Notes: generated by a model not told the origin, from the sequence alone. DNA of 64,000 nucleotides from Fibrella aquatilis (GCF_017353255.1 NZ_JAFMYU010000005.1:186001-250000), one strand, 5' to 3'. Numbered from the stretch's first letter, positions 26,567 through 35,261 are shown. Program-made: numbers and translations.

Positions 26567-26690
26567 GGACGCCGGATACTGGACGTTGGACGCTGGATGT
26601 TGGATACTGGACGCTGGATGTAAGACAGACCGTCCAATATCCAGTATCCAACATCCAGCGTCCAACGTCCAGCGTCCAATTTCCAACATC
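26567..26690. repeat. Heptad inverted repeat: eight 7-bp units per arm, family GGAYRYY
   Basis: The left arm is eight uninterrupted 7-bp units from 26567 to 26622, all of the form GGAYRYN. The right arm is eight uninterrupted units from 26635 to 26690 (CAACATC, CAGCGTC and variants). The best perfect pairing is 32 bp (26580-26611 with 26640-26671). It lies between the divergent MFS and nucleotidyltransferase starts. It is the clearest case of the 7-bp period in the window. Confidence 0.96.
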
Positions 26691-26704
26691 CCATTGCTCC
26701 TTCA

Positions 26705-27622
26705 ATGAAACCAACTCTGTTAATCCTTGCCGCCGGCATGGGCAGCCGCTACGGGGGCATAAAGCAACTCGATCAGTTTGGGCCCCACGGCGAGACGATC
26801 ATTGATTATTCCCTCTACGATGCCATCCGGGCCGGTTTCGGTAAGGTGGTGTTCATCATCCGCCAAGAACTCCGCGCCGACTTCGAGGCCCTTTTTCTGC
26901 CCAAACTAACCGGAAAAATCGAGGTCGACTTTGCCATTCAGGCCCTGTTCTCATACGTGCCCGAAGACTTGGGCATTGTGCAACGGACCAAGCCCTGGGG
27001 TACCGGCCACGCCATGCTCTGCGCCAAAGACCACACCCACACGCCTTTTGCCGTTATCAACGCCGATGATTTCTACGGCCACCAGGCCTTTGACGTTATG
27101 AGCCAGTTTCTTCAGCACGATACCAACGACAGCCTCCACGCCATGGTAGGCTACGAGGTAAAAAACACGCTCTCCGAGTTTGGTTCGGTGTCGCGCGGGG
27201 TATGCGCTACGGATGAGCACGACAACCTGACGTCGGTGATTGAGCGGACCAAAATTTACCGCAAAGCCGTAGAGAATGAAGGACAAGAAGGCGTGATTGT
27301 GTATGAAGAAGCCGACGGCCTGACACCCCTGGACCCCACCACGCCCGTATCGATGAACTTCTGGGGCTTCAAAACGGGCGTTTTCGACCACACCCAGCGC
27401 CAGTTTGAGACCTACGCCCGCGCCAACGTCAATAACCCCAAAGCCGAGTTCTACATCCCCACCATCGTGACGCAACTGATTCAGACCAACGAGGGGGCCT
27501 GCCGCGTGTTCCGCAGTCAGTCGGAGTGGTTTGGCGTAACCTACCCCGAAGACAAACCCACGGTGAAAAAATCCTTCCAGCGCCTCCACGACAGCGGGGC
27601 CTATCCAGAGCGGTTGTGGTAG
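26705..27622 (+). CDS. Sugar-phosphate nucleotidyltransferase-like protein
   Basis: The 305-residue protein starts with LLILAAGMGSRYGG, the nucleotide-binding motif of nucleotidyltransferases (GxGxR plus Lys in IKQLDQFG). FAVINADDFYGHQAF supplies the metal-binding Asp pair near residue 120. It should activate a sugar phosphate with NTP; the exact sugar is unclear, and it lacks the longer C-terminal domains of GlmU or GalU. It is preceded by the longest heptad element and followed by another inverted repeat that overlaps its stop codon. Confidence 0.87.
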   Translation: MKPTLLILAAGMGSRYGGIKQLDQFGPHGETIIDYSLYDAIRAGFGKVVFIIRQELRADFEALFLPKLTGKIEVDFAIQALFSYVPEDLGIVQRTKPWGTGHAMLCAKDHTHTPFAVINADDFYGHQAFDVMSQFLQHDTNDSLHAMVGYEVKNTLSEFGSVSRGVCATDEHDNLTSVIERTKIYRKAVENEGQEGVIVYEEADGLTPLDPTTPVSMNFWGFKTGVFDHTQRQFETYARANVNNPKAEFYIPTIVTQLIQTNEGACRVFRSQSEWFGVTYPEDKPTVKKSFQRLHDSGAYPERLW

Positions 27623-27733
27623 GATTAATGTACAATCGGTCCGCCGATGCGGTATAATGCACAATGTACAATGGCGTTCCGGCACGAGGCGCGAAGCCGA
27701 CCCGTCGGACCGCATTGTACATTGTACATTAAC
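27622..27733. repeat. Inverted repeat with AATGTAC units, paired with the copy at 28201
   Basis: TTAATGTACAAT at 27625-27636 pairs with 27721-27732. AATGTAC and ACAATG words recur through the element. The left part, including the GC-rich TCGGTCCGCCGATGCGG segment, is nearly identical to the element at 28201. It overlaps the stop codon of the nucleotidyltransferase gene. Together the two copies bracket the small lipocalin-like gene. Confidence 0.85.
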
Positions 27734-27749
27734 CTTTACCTTCCCCCCA

Positions 27750-28202
27750 ATGAAAACCCTCCTCCTCTCCCTTTGCCTGTTTATCACGCTGTCTGGCATG
27801 GCGCAGTCGGTGGTGGGTACCTGGAAACGGGTGGGCGCCATTGTGACCAATAAAGACGGATCGATGATGGACATGCTGGCGATGACCGAAAAAATGATGC
27901 CTTGTACCAACAACATCACGTATACGTTTCTGGCATCGGGCATACAGCAGACCTCCATTCCCGCCGATTGCCAAAAACGGCTAGGTGTTATGGCTAACCA
28001 ATTTATGGGCGATGCCCGCTACAAACTGAAGGGTAACCAGCTGATCATCACCCCAAGCGCGTCTACCAAGCTCCCGGCAGTAACCTACACGGTGACCCTC
28101 TCAGGCAATACCATGATGTGGGTAATGGATGCCGATGCTCAGCCCGGCAAGCCCAATAAGAGCAACGTCAAAAGCATACTGATGTCTTACCAGAAGCAGT
28201 AG
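27750..28202 (+). CDS. Secreted lipocalin-like domain protein
   Basis: The 150-residue protein has a signal peptide (MKTLLLSLCLFITLSGMAQ) followed by SVVGTWKRVGAIVTNKDGS, the opening strand of lipocalin-like (DUF4923/lipocalin_4-type) proteins of Bacteroidota. A TYTVTLSGNTMMWVMD strand near the C-terminus fits the same small barrel. The ligand is unknown. ATG 27750 gives a clean signal peptide; the longer frame begins in a repeat. Related inverted repeats flank the gene on both sides. Confidence 0.72.
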   Translation: MKTLLLSLCLFITLSGMAQSVVGTWKRVGAIVTNKDGSMMDMLAMTEKMMPCTNNITYTFLASGIQQTSIPADCQKRLGVMANQFMGDARYKLKGNQLIITPSASTKLPAVTYTVTLSGNTMMWVMDADAQPGKPNKSNVKSILMSYQKQ

Positions 28203-28268
28203 GAAAGGATTAATGTACAATCGGTCCGCCGATGCGGCATAATGAACAATGTACATTAATCCTTTCCT
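28201..28268. repeat. Perfect 19-bp inverted repeat, AATGTAC family
   Basis: AGGAAAGGATTAATGTACA (28201-28219) pairs exactly with 28250-28268. The loop shares TCGGTCCGCCGATGCGG with the element at 27622. The left arm overlaps the stop codon of the lipocalin-like gene (28200-28202). Confidence 0.93.
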
Positions 28269-28286
28269 TAACGCGATCTTTACTGT

Positions 28287-31200
28287 ATGTTTAAGATCAC
28301 GCCGAAGCTGCCGTTTGCTGCCCTTCAGAAATCGTTTGAGGGTGATTTGTATTTCAACAATTCCACCGAACACGAGGCCATTCGGATGGCCTACGCTACC
28401 GATGCGTCAGTGTATCAGGAGCTACCCCTGGCCGTGGCTATTCCACGCACCGTGGCCGACATCAAGCGGCTGGTGCGCTTTGCCAAAACCAACAAGATCA
28501 ACCTGATACCCCGTGCGGCGGGTACCTCGCTGGCGGGGCAGGTAGTGGGCAGCGGACTCGTGGCCGACATTGGTACACATTTCGATAAGATTCTGGAAAT
28601 CAACGCCGACGAACGTTGGGTACGAGTGCAGCCCGGCGTTATCCGCGACGACCTCAACGTGGCCCTGCGTCCCCACGGCCTCATGTTCGGTCCCGAAACC
28701 AGCACCGCCAGCCGGGCCATGATCGGTGGTATGATTGGTAACAATTCCTGCGGGCTGCACTCCATCGTCTGGGGCACTACCCGAGACCACCTCCTCGAAG
28801 TCCGGGCCGTGCTTTCAGACGGGGCCGAGGTCACCTTCGGCCAACTGACCGACGATGAGTTTAGGGCGAAATGCCGGGGCGAGAACGTGGTTAGTCCGCT
28901 GGAACAGGCTATTTATCAACAGGTTAGCACATGGCTCGCCGACCCCAAAATCTGCCAGCAAATCCGCGACGGTTACCCCAACCCCAACGTCTCGCGCCGC
29001 AATACGGGCTACGCGTTGGATGCTCTTTTGGGGGAGGAAAGGGAGGAGGGGGAAGAGAGGGAGGCTGTCGCGTCAGAAATTCGTGTTGCACAAACTACTC
29101 ATTCGACTTCCCCCTCCTCCCTTTCCTCCCCCTCTCCCCTTTCCTCCCTCTTTCTTCCTTCCCTCATCGCCGGCTCCGAAGGCACGCTTTGTTTCATTAC
29201 TGAGGCGAAGCTGAACCTGCTGCCGTTGCCGCCCGCGCAGGTGGCGTTGGTGTGTGCGCATTTTGGCACGTTGCGGCAGTCGCTGGAGGCTAATCTGGTG
29301 GCGCTGGAACACGGCTGCTGGGCGTCGGAACTGGTGGATGATTACATTCTGCAACTGACCAAAACCAACACTGAGCAGGCTAAAAACCGCACCTTCGTGC
29401 AAACGCACCCCACCGAAGGCGACCCCAAAGCGGTGCTGATGGTGGAATTTTTCGATGATGAACTAGCTAGTGTCCAGGTTAAAGCCGAAGCGTTTGTGGC
29501 TGATTTACAGGACAAGGGACTGGGTTTTGCGTACCCCATTCTCTACGGCGACGACACCAAAAAGCCGTGGGCGTTGCGCAAGGCGGGTCTCAGCATCATG
29601 TACAATATTCCCGGTGCCGAAAAACCCGCCAACGTGATCGAAGACTGCGCCGTGGCCCCCGCCGACCTGCCCGACTACATCGACGAGCTGACGGCAATGG
29701 CCAAGACCAACCACGGCCTCGACCTTGAGTTTTCGGCCCACGCGGGCGCGGGCGAACTGCACGTGCTGCCCCTGATCAACCTGAAATCGACGCCAGGGCG
29801 TGAGATCTTCCGGGCGTTGCTGGCCGACACCGCCAAACTGGTGAAGAAATACGGCGGCTCACTCTCCGGCGAACACGGCGACGGGCGGCTGCGGGGCGAA
29901 TTTATCAGCTATATGCTTGGCCCCGAAAACTACCAGCTTTGCCAGGATGTAAAGGCCCTCTGGGACCCGCAGGGTATTTTCAATCCCGGCAAGGTGGTCA
30001 ATGCTCCACCCATGAACGAGTTTCTGCGCTACGAAGCCGACGTCATTACGCCCCAGCCAAAGACTGTTTTCGACTTCTCGCGTGAGGGTGGACTGCTCGA
30101 AGCCGCCGAAAAATGCTCCGGCTCCGGCGACTGCCGCAAGACCGAACTGTCGGGTGGCACGATGTGTCCCAGCTTTATGGCCACCCGCCGTGAGCACGAC
30201 ACCACCCGCGCACGGGCCAACCTGCTCCGGCATTTTTATACATCGCCGGAAAAAGCCACCGATGCAGACTATGATACGATTAAGGACGTGCTTGACCTAT
30301 GTCTTTCCTGCAAAGCGTGTAAGTCGGAATGCCCCAGCAGCGTAGACATGACCCGGATGAAGGCCGAGTTTATGAACACCCTGCACAATGACCACGGCGT
30401 GTCTGTGCGGTCCTGGCTCATTGGCAATTTTTCGACATTGATGAAGCTAGCTAGCTACGTGCCCTGGGCCTACAACGCCATATACAACACGCCGGTCCTG
30501 CGCCGCCTCGCCAACCGCCTCGTAGGCTTCCACCCCGACCGCACCATGCCACAACTGAAGCAGTTTACAGCCCCCCAACCTGGACCCGGCCGCGGTACCG
30601 CTCCAAAGGGGGGGCTTTTGCTTTTTCTTGATGAGTTTACCCGCTATAACGACGGGCATGTGGCGGAGAAAGCGATTGACCTGGTGCAGCGGCTGGGGTA
30701 TACGGTTGAGCTACCCAAACACGCCGAAAGTGGCCGGGCATACCTCTCGAAAGGGTTGGTGGACGATGCCAAACAGATTGCGGTCAAGAACGTAATGGCC
30801 CTTCGTAGCCTGGTTTCGGCCCAAACGCCGCTGGTGGGCATCGAGCCGTCAGCTATTCTGGGTTTCCGCGACGAATATCCCGACCTGGTACCCGACGACC
30901 TCAAAGCCGACGCCCGGCGCATTGCCCAGCACACCTACCTGTTTGAGGAATGGGTAGCCCGCGAGCTGGAGGCCGGACGCATTGGTCCAGAGGCCTTTAC
31001 CACCAATGCCCGCACCGTTTATGTGCATGGTCACTGCCACCAAAAAGCCCTCTCAACCATGACACCCGTAACGCAGGCACTGGGGTTGCCCGTCAACTAC
31101 ACCGTCAACGTGATTCCCTCAGGATGTTGCGGCATGGCGGGGTCGTTTGGCTACGAAAAAGAGCATTACGACCTCTCTATGCAGATTGGTGAACTGGTCC

Positions 31201-31337
31201 TGTTCCCAGCTGTGCGCGCCACCGCCCCCGACGTTATCCTGGCCGCGCCGGGTACCTCCTGCCGTCACCAAATCAAAGACGGCACCGCCCGCCACGCCCT
31301 TCACCCCGCCGAGGTGCTGTGGGAAGCACTAAGGTAG
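28287..31337 (+). CDS. FAD-linked oxidase with C-terminal Fe-S (CCG) domain, YdiJ-type D-2-hydroxyacid dehydrogenase
   Basis: The 1016-residue protein combines an FAD-binding PCMH domain (IPRAAGTSLAGQVVGSG near 70, MIGNNSCGLHS near 150), an FAD-oxidase C domain (HAGAGELHVLPLI, GEHGDGRLRG near 520), a ferredoxin-like 4Fe-4S segment (CSGSGDCRK, then CLSCKACKSECPSSVD near 670) and a CCG-type domain (VHGHCHQKAL, IPSGCCGMAGSFGYE near 945). This is the layout of YdiJ, a D-2-hydroxyglutarate/D-lactate-type dehydrogenase passing electrons to the respiratory chain. Residues about 248-293 are low-complexity (Glu/Arg, then Ser/Pro) and are encoded by an inverted repeat inserted in frame. Confidence 0.93.
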   Translation: MFKITPKLPFAALQKSFEGDLYFNNSTEHEAIRMAYATDASVYQELPLAVAIPRTVADIKRLVRFAKTNKINLIPRAAGTSLAGQVVGSGLVADIGTHFDKILEINADERWVRVQPGVIRDDLNVALRPHGLMFGPETSTASRAMIGGMIGNNSCGLHSIVWGTTRDHLLEVRAVLSDGAEVTFGQLTDDEFRAKCRGENVVSPLEQAIYQQVSTWLADPKICQQIRDGYPNPNVSRRNTGYALDALLGEEREEGEEREAVASEIRVAQTTHSTSPSSLSSPSPLSSLFLPSLIAGSEGTLCFITEAKLNLLPLPPAQVALVCAHFGTLRQSLEANLVALEHGCWASELVDDYILQLTKTNTEQAKNRTFVQTHPTEGDPKAVLMVEFFDDELASVQVKAEAFVADLQDKGLGFAYPILYGDDTKKPWALRKAGLSIMYNIPGAEKPANVIEDCAVAPADLPDYIDELTAMAKTNHGLDLEFSAHAGAGELHVLPLINLKSTPGREIFRALLADTAKLVKKYGGSLSGEHGDGRLRGEFISYMLGPENYQLCQDVKALWDPQGIFNPGKVVNAPPMNEFLRYEADVITPQPKTVFDFSREGGLLEAAEKCSGSGDCRKTELSGGTMCPSFMATRREHDTTRARANLLRHFYTSPEKATDADYDTIKDVLDLCLSCKACKSECPSSVDMTRMKAEFMNTLHNDHGVSVRSWLIGNFSTLMKLASYVPWAYNAIYNTPVLRRLANRLVGFHPDRTMPQLKQFTAPQPGPGRGTAPKGGLLLFLDEFTRYNDGHVAEKAIDLVQRLGYTVELPKHAESGRAYLSKGLVDDAKQIAVKNVMALRSLVSAQTPLVGIEPSAILGFRDEYPDLVPDDLKADARRIAQHTYLFEEWVARELEAGRIGPEAFTTNARTVYVHGHCHQKALSTMTPVTQALGLPVNYTVNVIPSGCCGMAGSFGYEKEHYDLSMQIGELVLFPAVRATAPDVILAAPGTSCRHQIKDGTARHALHPAEVLWEALR
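29030..29132. repeat. In-frame 26-bp inverted repeat inside the FAD-linked oxidase gene
   Basis: Bases 29030-29055 (all G and A) pair exactly with 29107-29132 (all C and T); the pyrimidine tract continues to about 29163. The reading frame stays open through both arms, giving a Glu/Arg-rich then Ser/Pro-rich segment between NTGYALDALL and LIAGSEGTLCF, which are normally close together in this family. The purine/pyrimidine strand split is unusual and could permit triplex DNA. Confidence 0.92.
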
Positions 31338-31367
31338 TTTTCAGAAGACAACCTTCTGAAAACTACC
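31333..31367. repeat. Perfect 15-bp inverted repeat at the oxidase stop codon
   Basis: GGTAGTTTTCAGAAG (31333-31347) pairs exactly with 31353-31367 with a five-base loop. The oxidase stop codon TAG (31335-31337) is in the left arm. The words GTAGTTTTCAG recur in the elements at 52000 and 43362. It may act as a terminator-like hairpin, without a T run. Confidence 0.92.
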
Positions 31368-31382
31368 CTCTATCTTGTCCCC

Positions 31383-31970
31383 ATGAATAAACTCGTTCGC
31401 CTTGCGTTGTGGGGGTTGCTGATTGTGGGGTTGCTGGCCGTTTGGGAGCAAATTCGCACCATGCCGTTTATGGGTCGCTTCACCCGGCAGCCTGACCAAA
31501 CTACGCACAGTGTGGTGCTGGAGCGCGTCACGGCCCTGGGCAAGCTGGAACTGGTGCGCTACACGTTTAAAGACATCGTGGAACACGAGCAGGTTAACGC
31601 CATTTTGCCCAACGCCCGCGCCGTCCTCATTGTAGAAGGCGAAGCCGTGGGGTGCGTCGACCTGACCAAGCTGACCCCCGCCGACCTTATTACGCAGGGC
31701 GATTCGCTCACGATTCGGTTGCCCAAGCCGGAATTATGCACCTGGAAAATCAACCACGACCGGTCTCGCGTATATGACACCGACTACACGTTTCTGAACG
31801 AAGCCCAACTCGTGAGCGATGCCTACCGTCGGGCCGAGCAGCAGGTGCGGGCATCGGCGTTGCAGAGTGGTATTCTGGACAAGACTGCACAGAACGCCGT
31901 GCTGCTGCTGCGACCCATGCTAACGCAGCTAACGGGTAAACGTGTGGGCGTTGTGGTACGTGACCAATAA
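31383..31970 (+). CDS. DUF4230 domain protein
   Basis: The 195-residue protein has an N-terminal membrane anchor (LALWGLLIVGLLAV) and a DUF4230-type body: LGKLELVRYTFKDIVEHEQ, ARAVLIVEGEAVGCVDLTKL and SLTIRLPKPELC strands, then a helical C-terminus (AEQQVRASALQSGILDKTAQNA). DUF4230 is of unknown function and is common in Bacteroidota and Firmicutes. It is likely anchored with its domain outside the inner membrane. It follows the oxidase gene after a short hairpin. Confidence 0.8.
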   Translation: MNKLVRLALWGLLIVGLLAVWEQIRTMPFMGRFTRQPDQTTHSVVLERVTALGKLELVRYTFKDIVEHEQVNAILPNARAVLIVEGEAVGCVDLTKLTPADLITQGDSLTIRLPKPELCTWKINHDRSRVYDTDYTFLNEAQLVSDAYRRAEQQVRASALQSGILDKTAQNAVLLLRPMLTQLTGKRVGVVVRDQ

Positions 31971-32089
31971 GCCAACCGCCTCATTGTGAGCACGAAAGAC
32001 CGGCTTGGACCTGTTACTAATTTTTTCATTGTCATGCCACTCTGAATGGTAGTTTCCCGTATTCTTGTGTAAGCAGCACATAGCCAGTT

Positions 32090-32647
32090 ATGAATACATC
32101 GACCATTGCCCGAAATAGCCTGTTGATTGCCGAACCCTTTCTGGGCGATGCCAACTTCGAGCGGAGTGTGGTGGTGGTCTGTGAACATACCGAAGGTGAT
32201 GGCACCTTCGGGCTCATCCTCAACCAGAGCACCACGCTCAACGTCAGCGACGTGATCGACGATATCTACGCCGACATTCCGCTGTTTGTGGGTGGCCCCG
32301 TTCAGCCCGACACCCTCCACTACATCCACCGCCGCCCCGACCTTATCGACGGATCTATTCCGCTGGGCGAAGGGATCTATTGGAGCGGTAATTTCGAGCA
32401 GGTGAAACAGGCCCTCAACATCGGTACACTCACCGAAATCGACGCCCGTTTTTTCATTGGTTATTCGGGTTGGGAATCGGGGCAGCTAACGCGTGAACTG
32501 GACGAAAAGACCTGGATCATCACCAAAACCGACGCCGATTTCCTCTTCGACACCCCCGCCGACCAGCTTTGGCGCGGCATTCTCAAGCGCATGGGCGGCC
32601 AATACAAAGTCCTCTCCAACTACCCCGTAGACCCCCGGCTCAATTGA
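32090..32647 (+). CDS. YqgE/AlgH family protein
   Basis: The 185-residue protein has the full YqgE fold: LLIAEPFLGDANFERSVVVV, then EGTFGLILNQ-like (DGTFGLILNQ), FVGGPVQPDTLHYIH and FFIGYSGWESGQL, all highly conserved in this family. The role is not settled; it is a cytosolic protein linked to transcription regulation in pseudomonads. A promoter-like TATTCTTG lies 30 bp upstream. Length is normal. Confidence 0.93.
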   Translation: MNTSTIARNSLLIAEPFLGDANFERSVVVVCEHTEGDGTFGLILNQSTTLNVSDVIDDIYADIPLFVGGPVQPDTLHYIHRRPDLIDGSIPLGEGIYWSGNFEQVKQALNIGTLTEIDARFFIGYSGWESGQLTRELDEKTWIITKTDADFLFDTPADQLWRGILKRMGGQYKVLSNYPVDPRLN

Positions 32648-32674
32648 CGCGACGGGAGTAAGATGGCGTAGCCC

Positions 32675-35098
32675 CTATTCGCTTTTCAGCACATCGACCG
32701 GATTGCGTCTGGCGGCCTTAATGGTTTGCGACCCGATCATGACGAAGGCAATCAGCAGCACCATCAGCAAGCCAACAAACACCTCGGCACCCCGCACGGG
32801 GGTGTGATAGGGAAATTTGGTGAGCACCACGCGTTCAAAGAAGAGGTACGTCACAGGCAGCGCAATCAGTGCCGACACGGACAGCAACACGAGAAAACCG
32901 TGGCTCAAGAGGTAGACAAGGTTAACTGGACTTGCCCCCATCACCTTGCGGATGCTGATTTCCTTCAGCCGGGTTTCGGTGGTGAAGACCACCATGCCAA
33001 ATAAGCCCATCGAAGCAATAGAGATAGCTAGAATAGACAGGAAGCCGATGATCTTGATTATGGCCGAAAATTCGCTGTAGGCAGCCTCGATGGCGTCGTC
33101 ATAGAACTCAGCCTCGAAGGGGTGTATACGGTCTATCTTCTTCCAGGCAGCTTCTAGTTTGGCCCTCGTGGCGAGCATATCGGTGGTCTGGATTTTGGCA
33201 TTGACAACGGCCCTGTCTTCGGGTGTCCAGGGCATAAAAGCTACCGGCTCGATGAGGTTATCGACCTTGCCGTAGTGAAAGTCTTTTATCACCCCAACAA
33301 TGGTCATCTTGCGCCCGTGCAACTGGAAATTGCTAAACGTGATCTGCTGGCCGACTGCCTGCTGCGGGTCGTTGGTCGCGATGTTAAATCGTTTCAAAAC
33401 CTGCTGATTCACAATCACTTCACTCACGGCATTGGCGGTGGCGGGCCGTGCCCGGAAATTACTTCCGGCAAGGAGCTTGTACCCGTGCAGCGGCAAATAG
33501 TTTTCGTCGACGTGGTTAGTCATCACCAGTGCCGAATCGCGCGAATCGGCACTGGTCATGTAGCCACCCCAGGCATTGCCAATGCTCGTGATGATCAGCG
33601 ACCGCGACAGGGCCGTTACCTCCGGCATCTCGCCCAGTTCCTTCAGCAGTGCATCGGGCTTGTTACCCTGCATGTTGATATTCAGGATATTTTCCGTGCG
33701 AAACCCCAGGTCGAAGGCAAGTATGTTTTTATACTGCACATAGCCAATGGCGGTGGTGGTAATGAAAATCAGGGTGAGCGTATATTGAACAACGACCAAA
33801 GCCCGCCTGAGTGTCGCATACTTAAACCCCTTCGCCGACGACACGTTTCGGAGCGTACTGATGGCGCTGACTTTTGAAAAGAAGAACGCAGGCATGAAAC
33901 CGGCAACAACGCCTACCATGACCGAAAACACGATGAAAGTAATGACCGTAGCGGGCGTCAGTTCCAGCTTTACGGTACGCTGCATTTCCGGAGCCAGGCT
34001 TAAGAGTTGTGGCCGCAGAACCAGAAACAGTAGGTAGGATAGCAGCAGAGCAGCCAGGGAAATCAGGATAGCTTCCATCAGGAACTGCTGCCAGATTTGG
34101 CCTTTTCCGGCACCAATGGCTTTGCGAAGGCCTACCTCCTTAAACCGGCGCATGGCCCGCGCCATCGACAGGTTGGTGTAGTTGAAACAGGCCGACAGAA
34201 TCACCACGAGGGCCAATCCGGCCAGTATCCAGAGCACAGCCGGGGGCATGTGTGGGCCACTGGAACCACCCCCCTCCGAGCGACGAAGACTCTCGCCAAC
34301 CACGATGTCAGACAGGGGAAGCAGCCCAAGCTGGATTTTTGTATCGGCCTCGGCCAGGTTTTCTTCCCTGGCAATGGCATCGAGTTGCGACTGGATGGAC
34401 GGTATGTCGGCATGTTCCGGCAGCAGGAGGTACACGTAGTTTGCCGACATGCTTGTCCATTTCTCGAATTTGTCATTGCTCCTGCTGAGTTGCTCGGCTG
34501 TAGACAGCGATACCAGCGCTTCAAAGTCGATGTGCGAAAAGAAGGGGACATCCTTCATTATACCGGTTACCTGGTAATTGAATGCATTGATGGTGAGCGC
34601 TTTACCTAGTGCCGAGGCATTGCCGAAGAGCTTTTTGGCGGCTGTTTGGGTGAGCACAATCGAATACGGGTCTTTGAGCGCCGTTGCGGGGTTGCCTTCC
34701 AGCATCGGAAACGTGAAGACGTTGAACACAGACGGGTCGGCCCAGAACCCCTTGAGTGGCAGCGTGGTGGTACCAACGACGGCGTCCTGCGCAAAGTCGT
34801 TGCGTAGAACAGCCACGTCCTCGATGCCGCTCATTTTTTGCCGGATCAGCTTACCGGCCTTTATAGAGGCGGTGGCGAATTTGCCGCGCTGTTCTTGGTT
34901 TTCGGTCAGCGAACTGGTGATGCGGTAGATCCGCTCTCCGTTCTTGTGAAACTTGTCGTAGGAGCGGAGGTCGAGCAGGAACGCGATCAGCAGTAAGCCG
35001 ACAGACATACTAATGGCCAAGCCAACCATGTTGATGGCAGAGAACAGCTTGTTACGCAGCAAGTTGCGGGCGGCCGTTTTGATGTAGTTTCCGATCAT
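32675..35098 (-). CDS. MacB/FtsX-type ABC transporter permease
   Basis: The 807-residue inner-membrane protein has a first helix (NMVGLAISMSVGLLLIAFL), a periplasmic MacB-type domain, three central helices with an FtsX core (ACFNYTNLSMARAMRRFKEVGLRKAIGAG), a second periplasmic domain and a second FtsX core (FTTETRLKEISIRKVMGAS), ending in NPVDVLKSE. This doubled layout is typical of the many Cytophagales efflux or lipoprotein-release permeases. No ATPase gene is adjacent, so the partner is elsewhere. A pair of TGTCC-type inverted repeats lies 125-165 bp upstream. Confidence 0.93.
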   Translation of the reverse strand: MIGNYIKTAARNLLRNKLFSAINMVGLAISMSVGLLLIAFLLDLRSYDKFHKNGERIYRITSSLTENQEQRGKFATASIKAGKLIRQKMSGIEDVAVLRNDFAQDAVVGTTTLPLKGFWADPSVFNVFTFPMLEGNPATALKDPYSIVLTQTAAKKLFGNASALGKALTINAFNYQVTGIMKDVPFFSHIDFEALVSLSTAEQLSRSNDKFEKWTSMSANYVYLLLPEHADIPSIQSQLDAIAREENLAEADTKIQLGLLPLSDIVVGESLRRSEGGGSSGPHMPPAVLWILAGLALVVILSACFNYTNLSMARAMRRFKEVGLRKAIGAGKGQIWQQFLMEAILISLAALLLSYLLFLVLRPQLLSLAPEMQRTVKLELTPATVITFIVFSVMVGVVAGFMPAFFFSKVSAISTLRNVSSAKGFKYATLRRALVVVQYTLTLIFITTTAIGYVQYKNILAFDLGFRTENILNINMQGNKPDALLKELGEMPEVTALSRSLIITSIGNAWGGYMTSADSRDSALVMTNHVDENYLPLHGYKLLAGSNFRARPATANAVSEVIVNQQVLKRFNIATNDPQQAVGQQITFSNFQLHGRKMTIVGVIKDFHYGKVDNLIEPVAFMPWTPEDRAVVNAKIQTTDMLATRAKLEAAWKKIDRIHPFEAEFYDDAIEAAYSEFSAIIKIIGFLSILAISIASMGLFGMVVFTTETRLKEISIRKVMGASPVNLVYLLSHGFLVLLSVSALIALPVTYLFFERVVLTKFPYHTPVRGAEVFVGLLMVLLIAFVMIGSQTIKAARRNPVDVLKSE

Positions 35099-35224
35099 GG
35101 GTAGACACGCGTTGTTGGCTATGAAAAAACGCTTATGATCTGGTCGACCAAATCTAGTGCCAGCTAGTATACATGCCCAAATCGGGCTTTGCAGGCCATT
35201 GTTGGCTGTTCTTGCTGGTGTGAG

Positions 35225-35261
35225 TGTCCCAAAACGGACAATGTCAGTCCTGGAACGGACA
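35225..35261. promoter_or_regulatory. Pair of operator-like sites (NGTCC-N6-GGACA) between divergent genes
   Basis: TGTCCCAAAACGGACA (35225-35240) and AGTCCTGGAACGGACA (35246-35261) are two copies of one inverted repeat with 21-bp spacing, two helical turns, so a dimeric regulator could bind both on the same face. They lie between the MacB/FtsX gene (minus) and the PorT-like gene (plus). The rest of the 296-bp spacer 35099-35394 holds no gene I can support. Confidence 0.55.

Noticed and set aside
26435-26740. Open frames on both strands through the heptad element, encoding WTLDVG-type peptides
   Set aside because: They exist because 7-bp units contain few stop codons in any frame. The peptides are repetitive, and the frame extends the MFS gene upstream of a good native start at 26492.
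27622-28268. Insertion sequence ends around the lipocalin-like gene
   Set aside because: No transposase is present and no target-site duplication is visible. The elements are complete palindromes, not single terminal repeats. I keep only the weaker cassette idea as a finding.
35099-35224. Sigma-54 promoter for the MacB/FtsX gene
   Set aside because: I looked for GG-N10-GC on the minus strand below the operator pair and found no convincing match.
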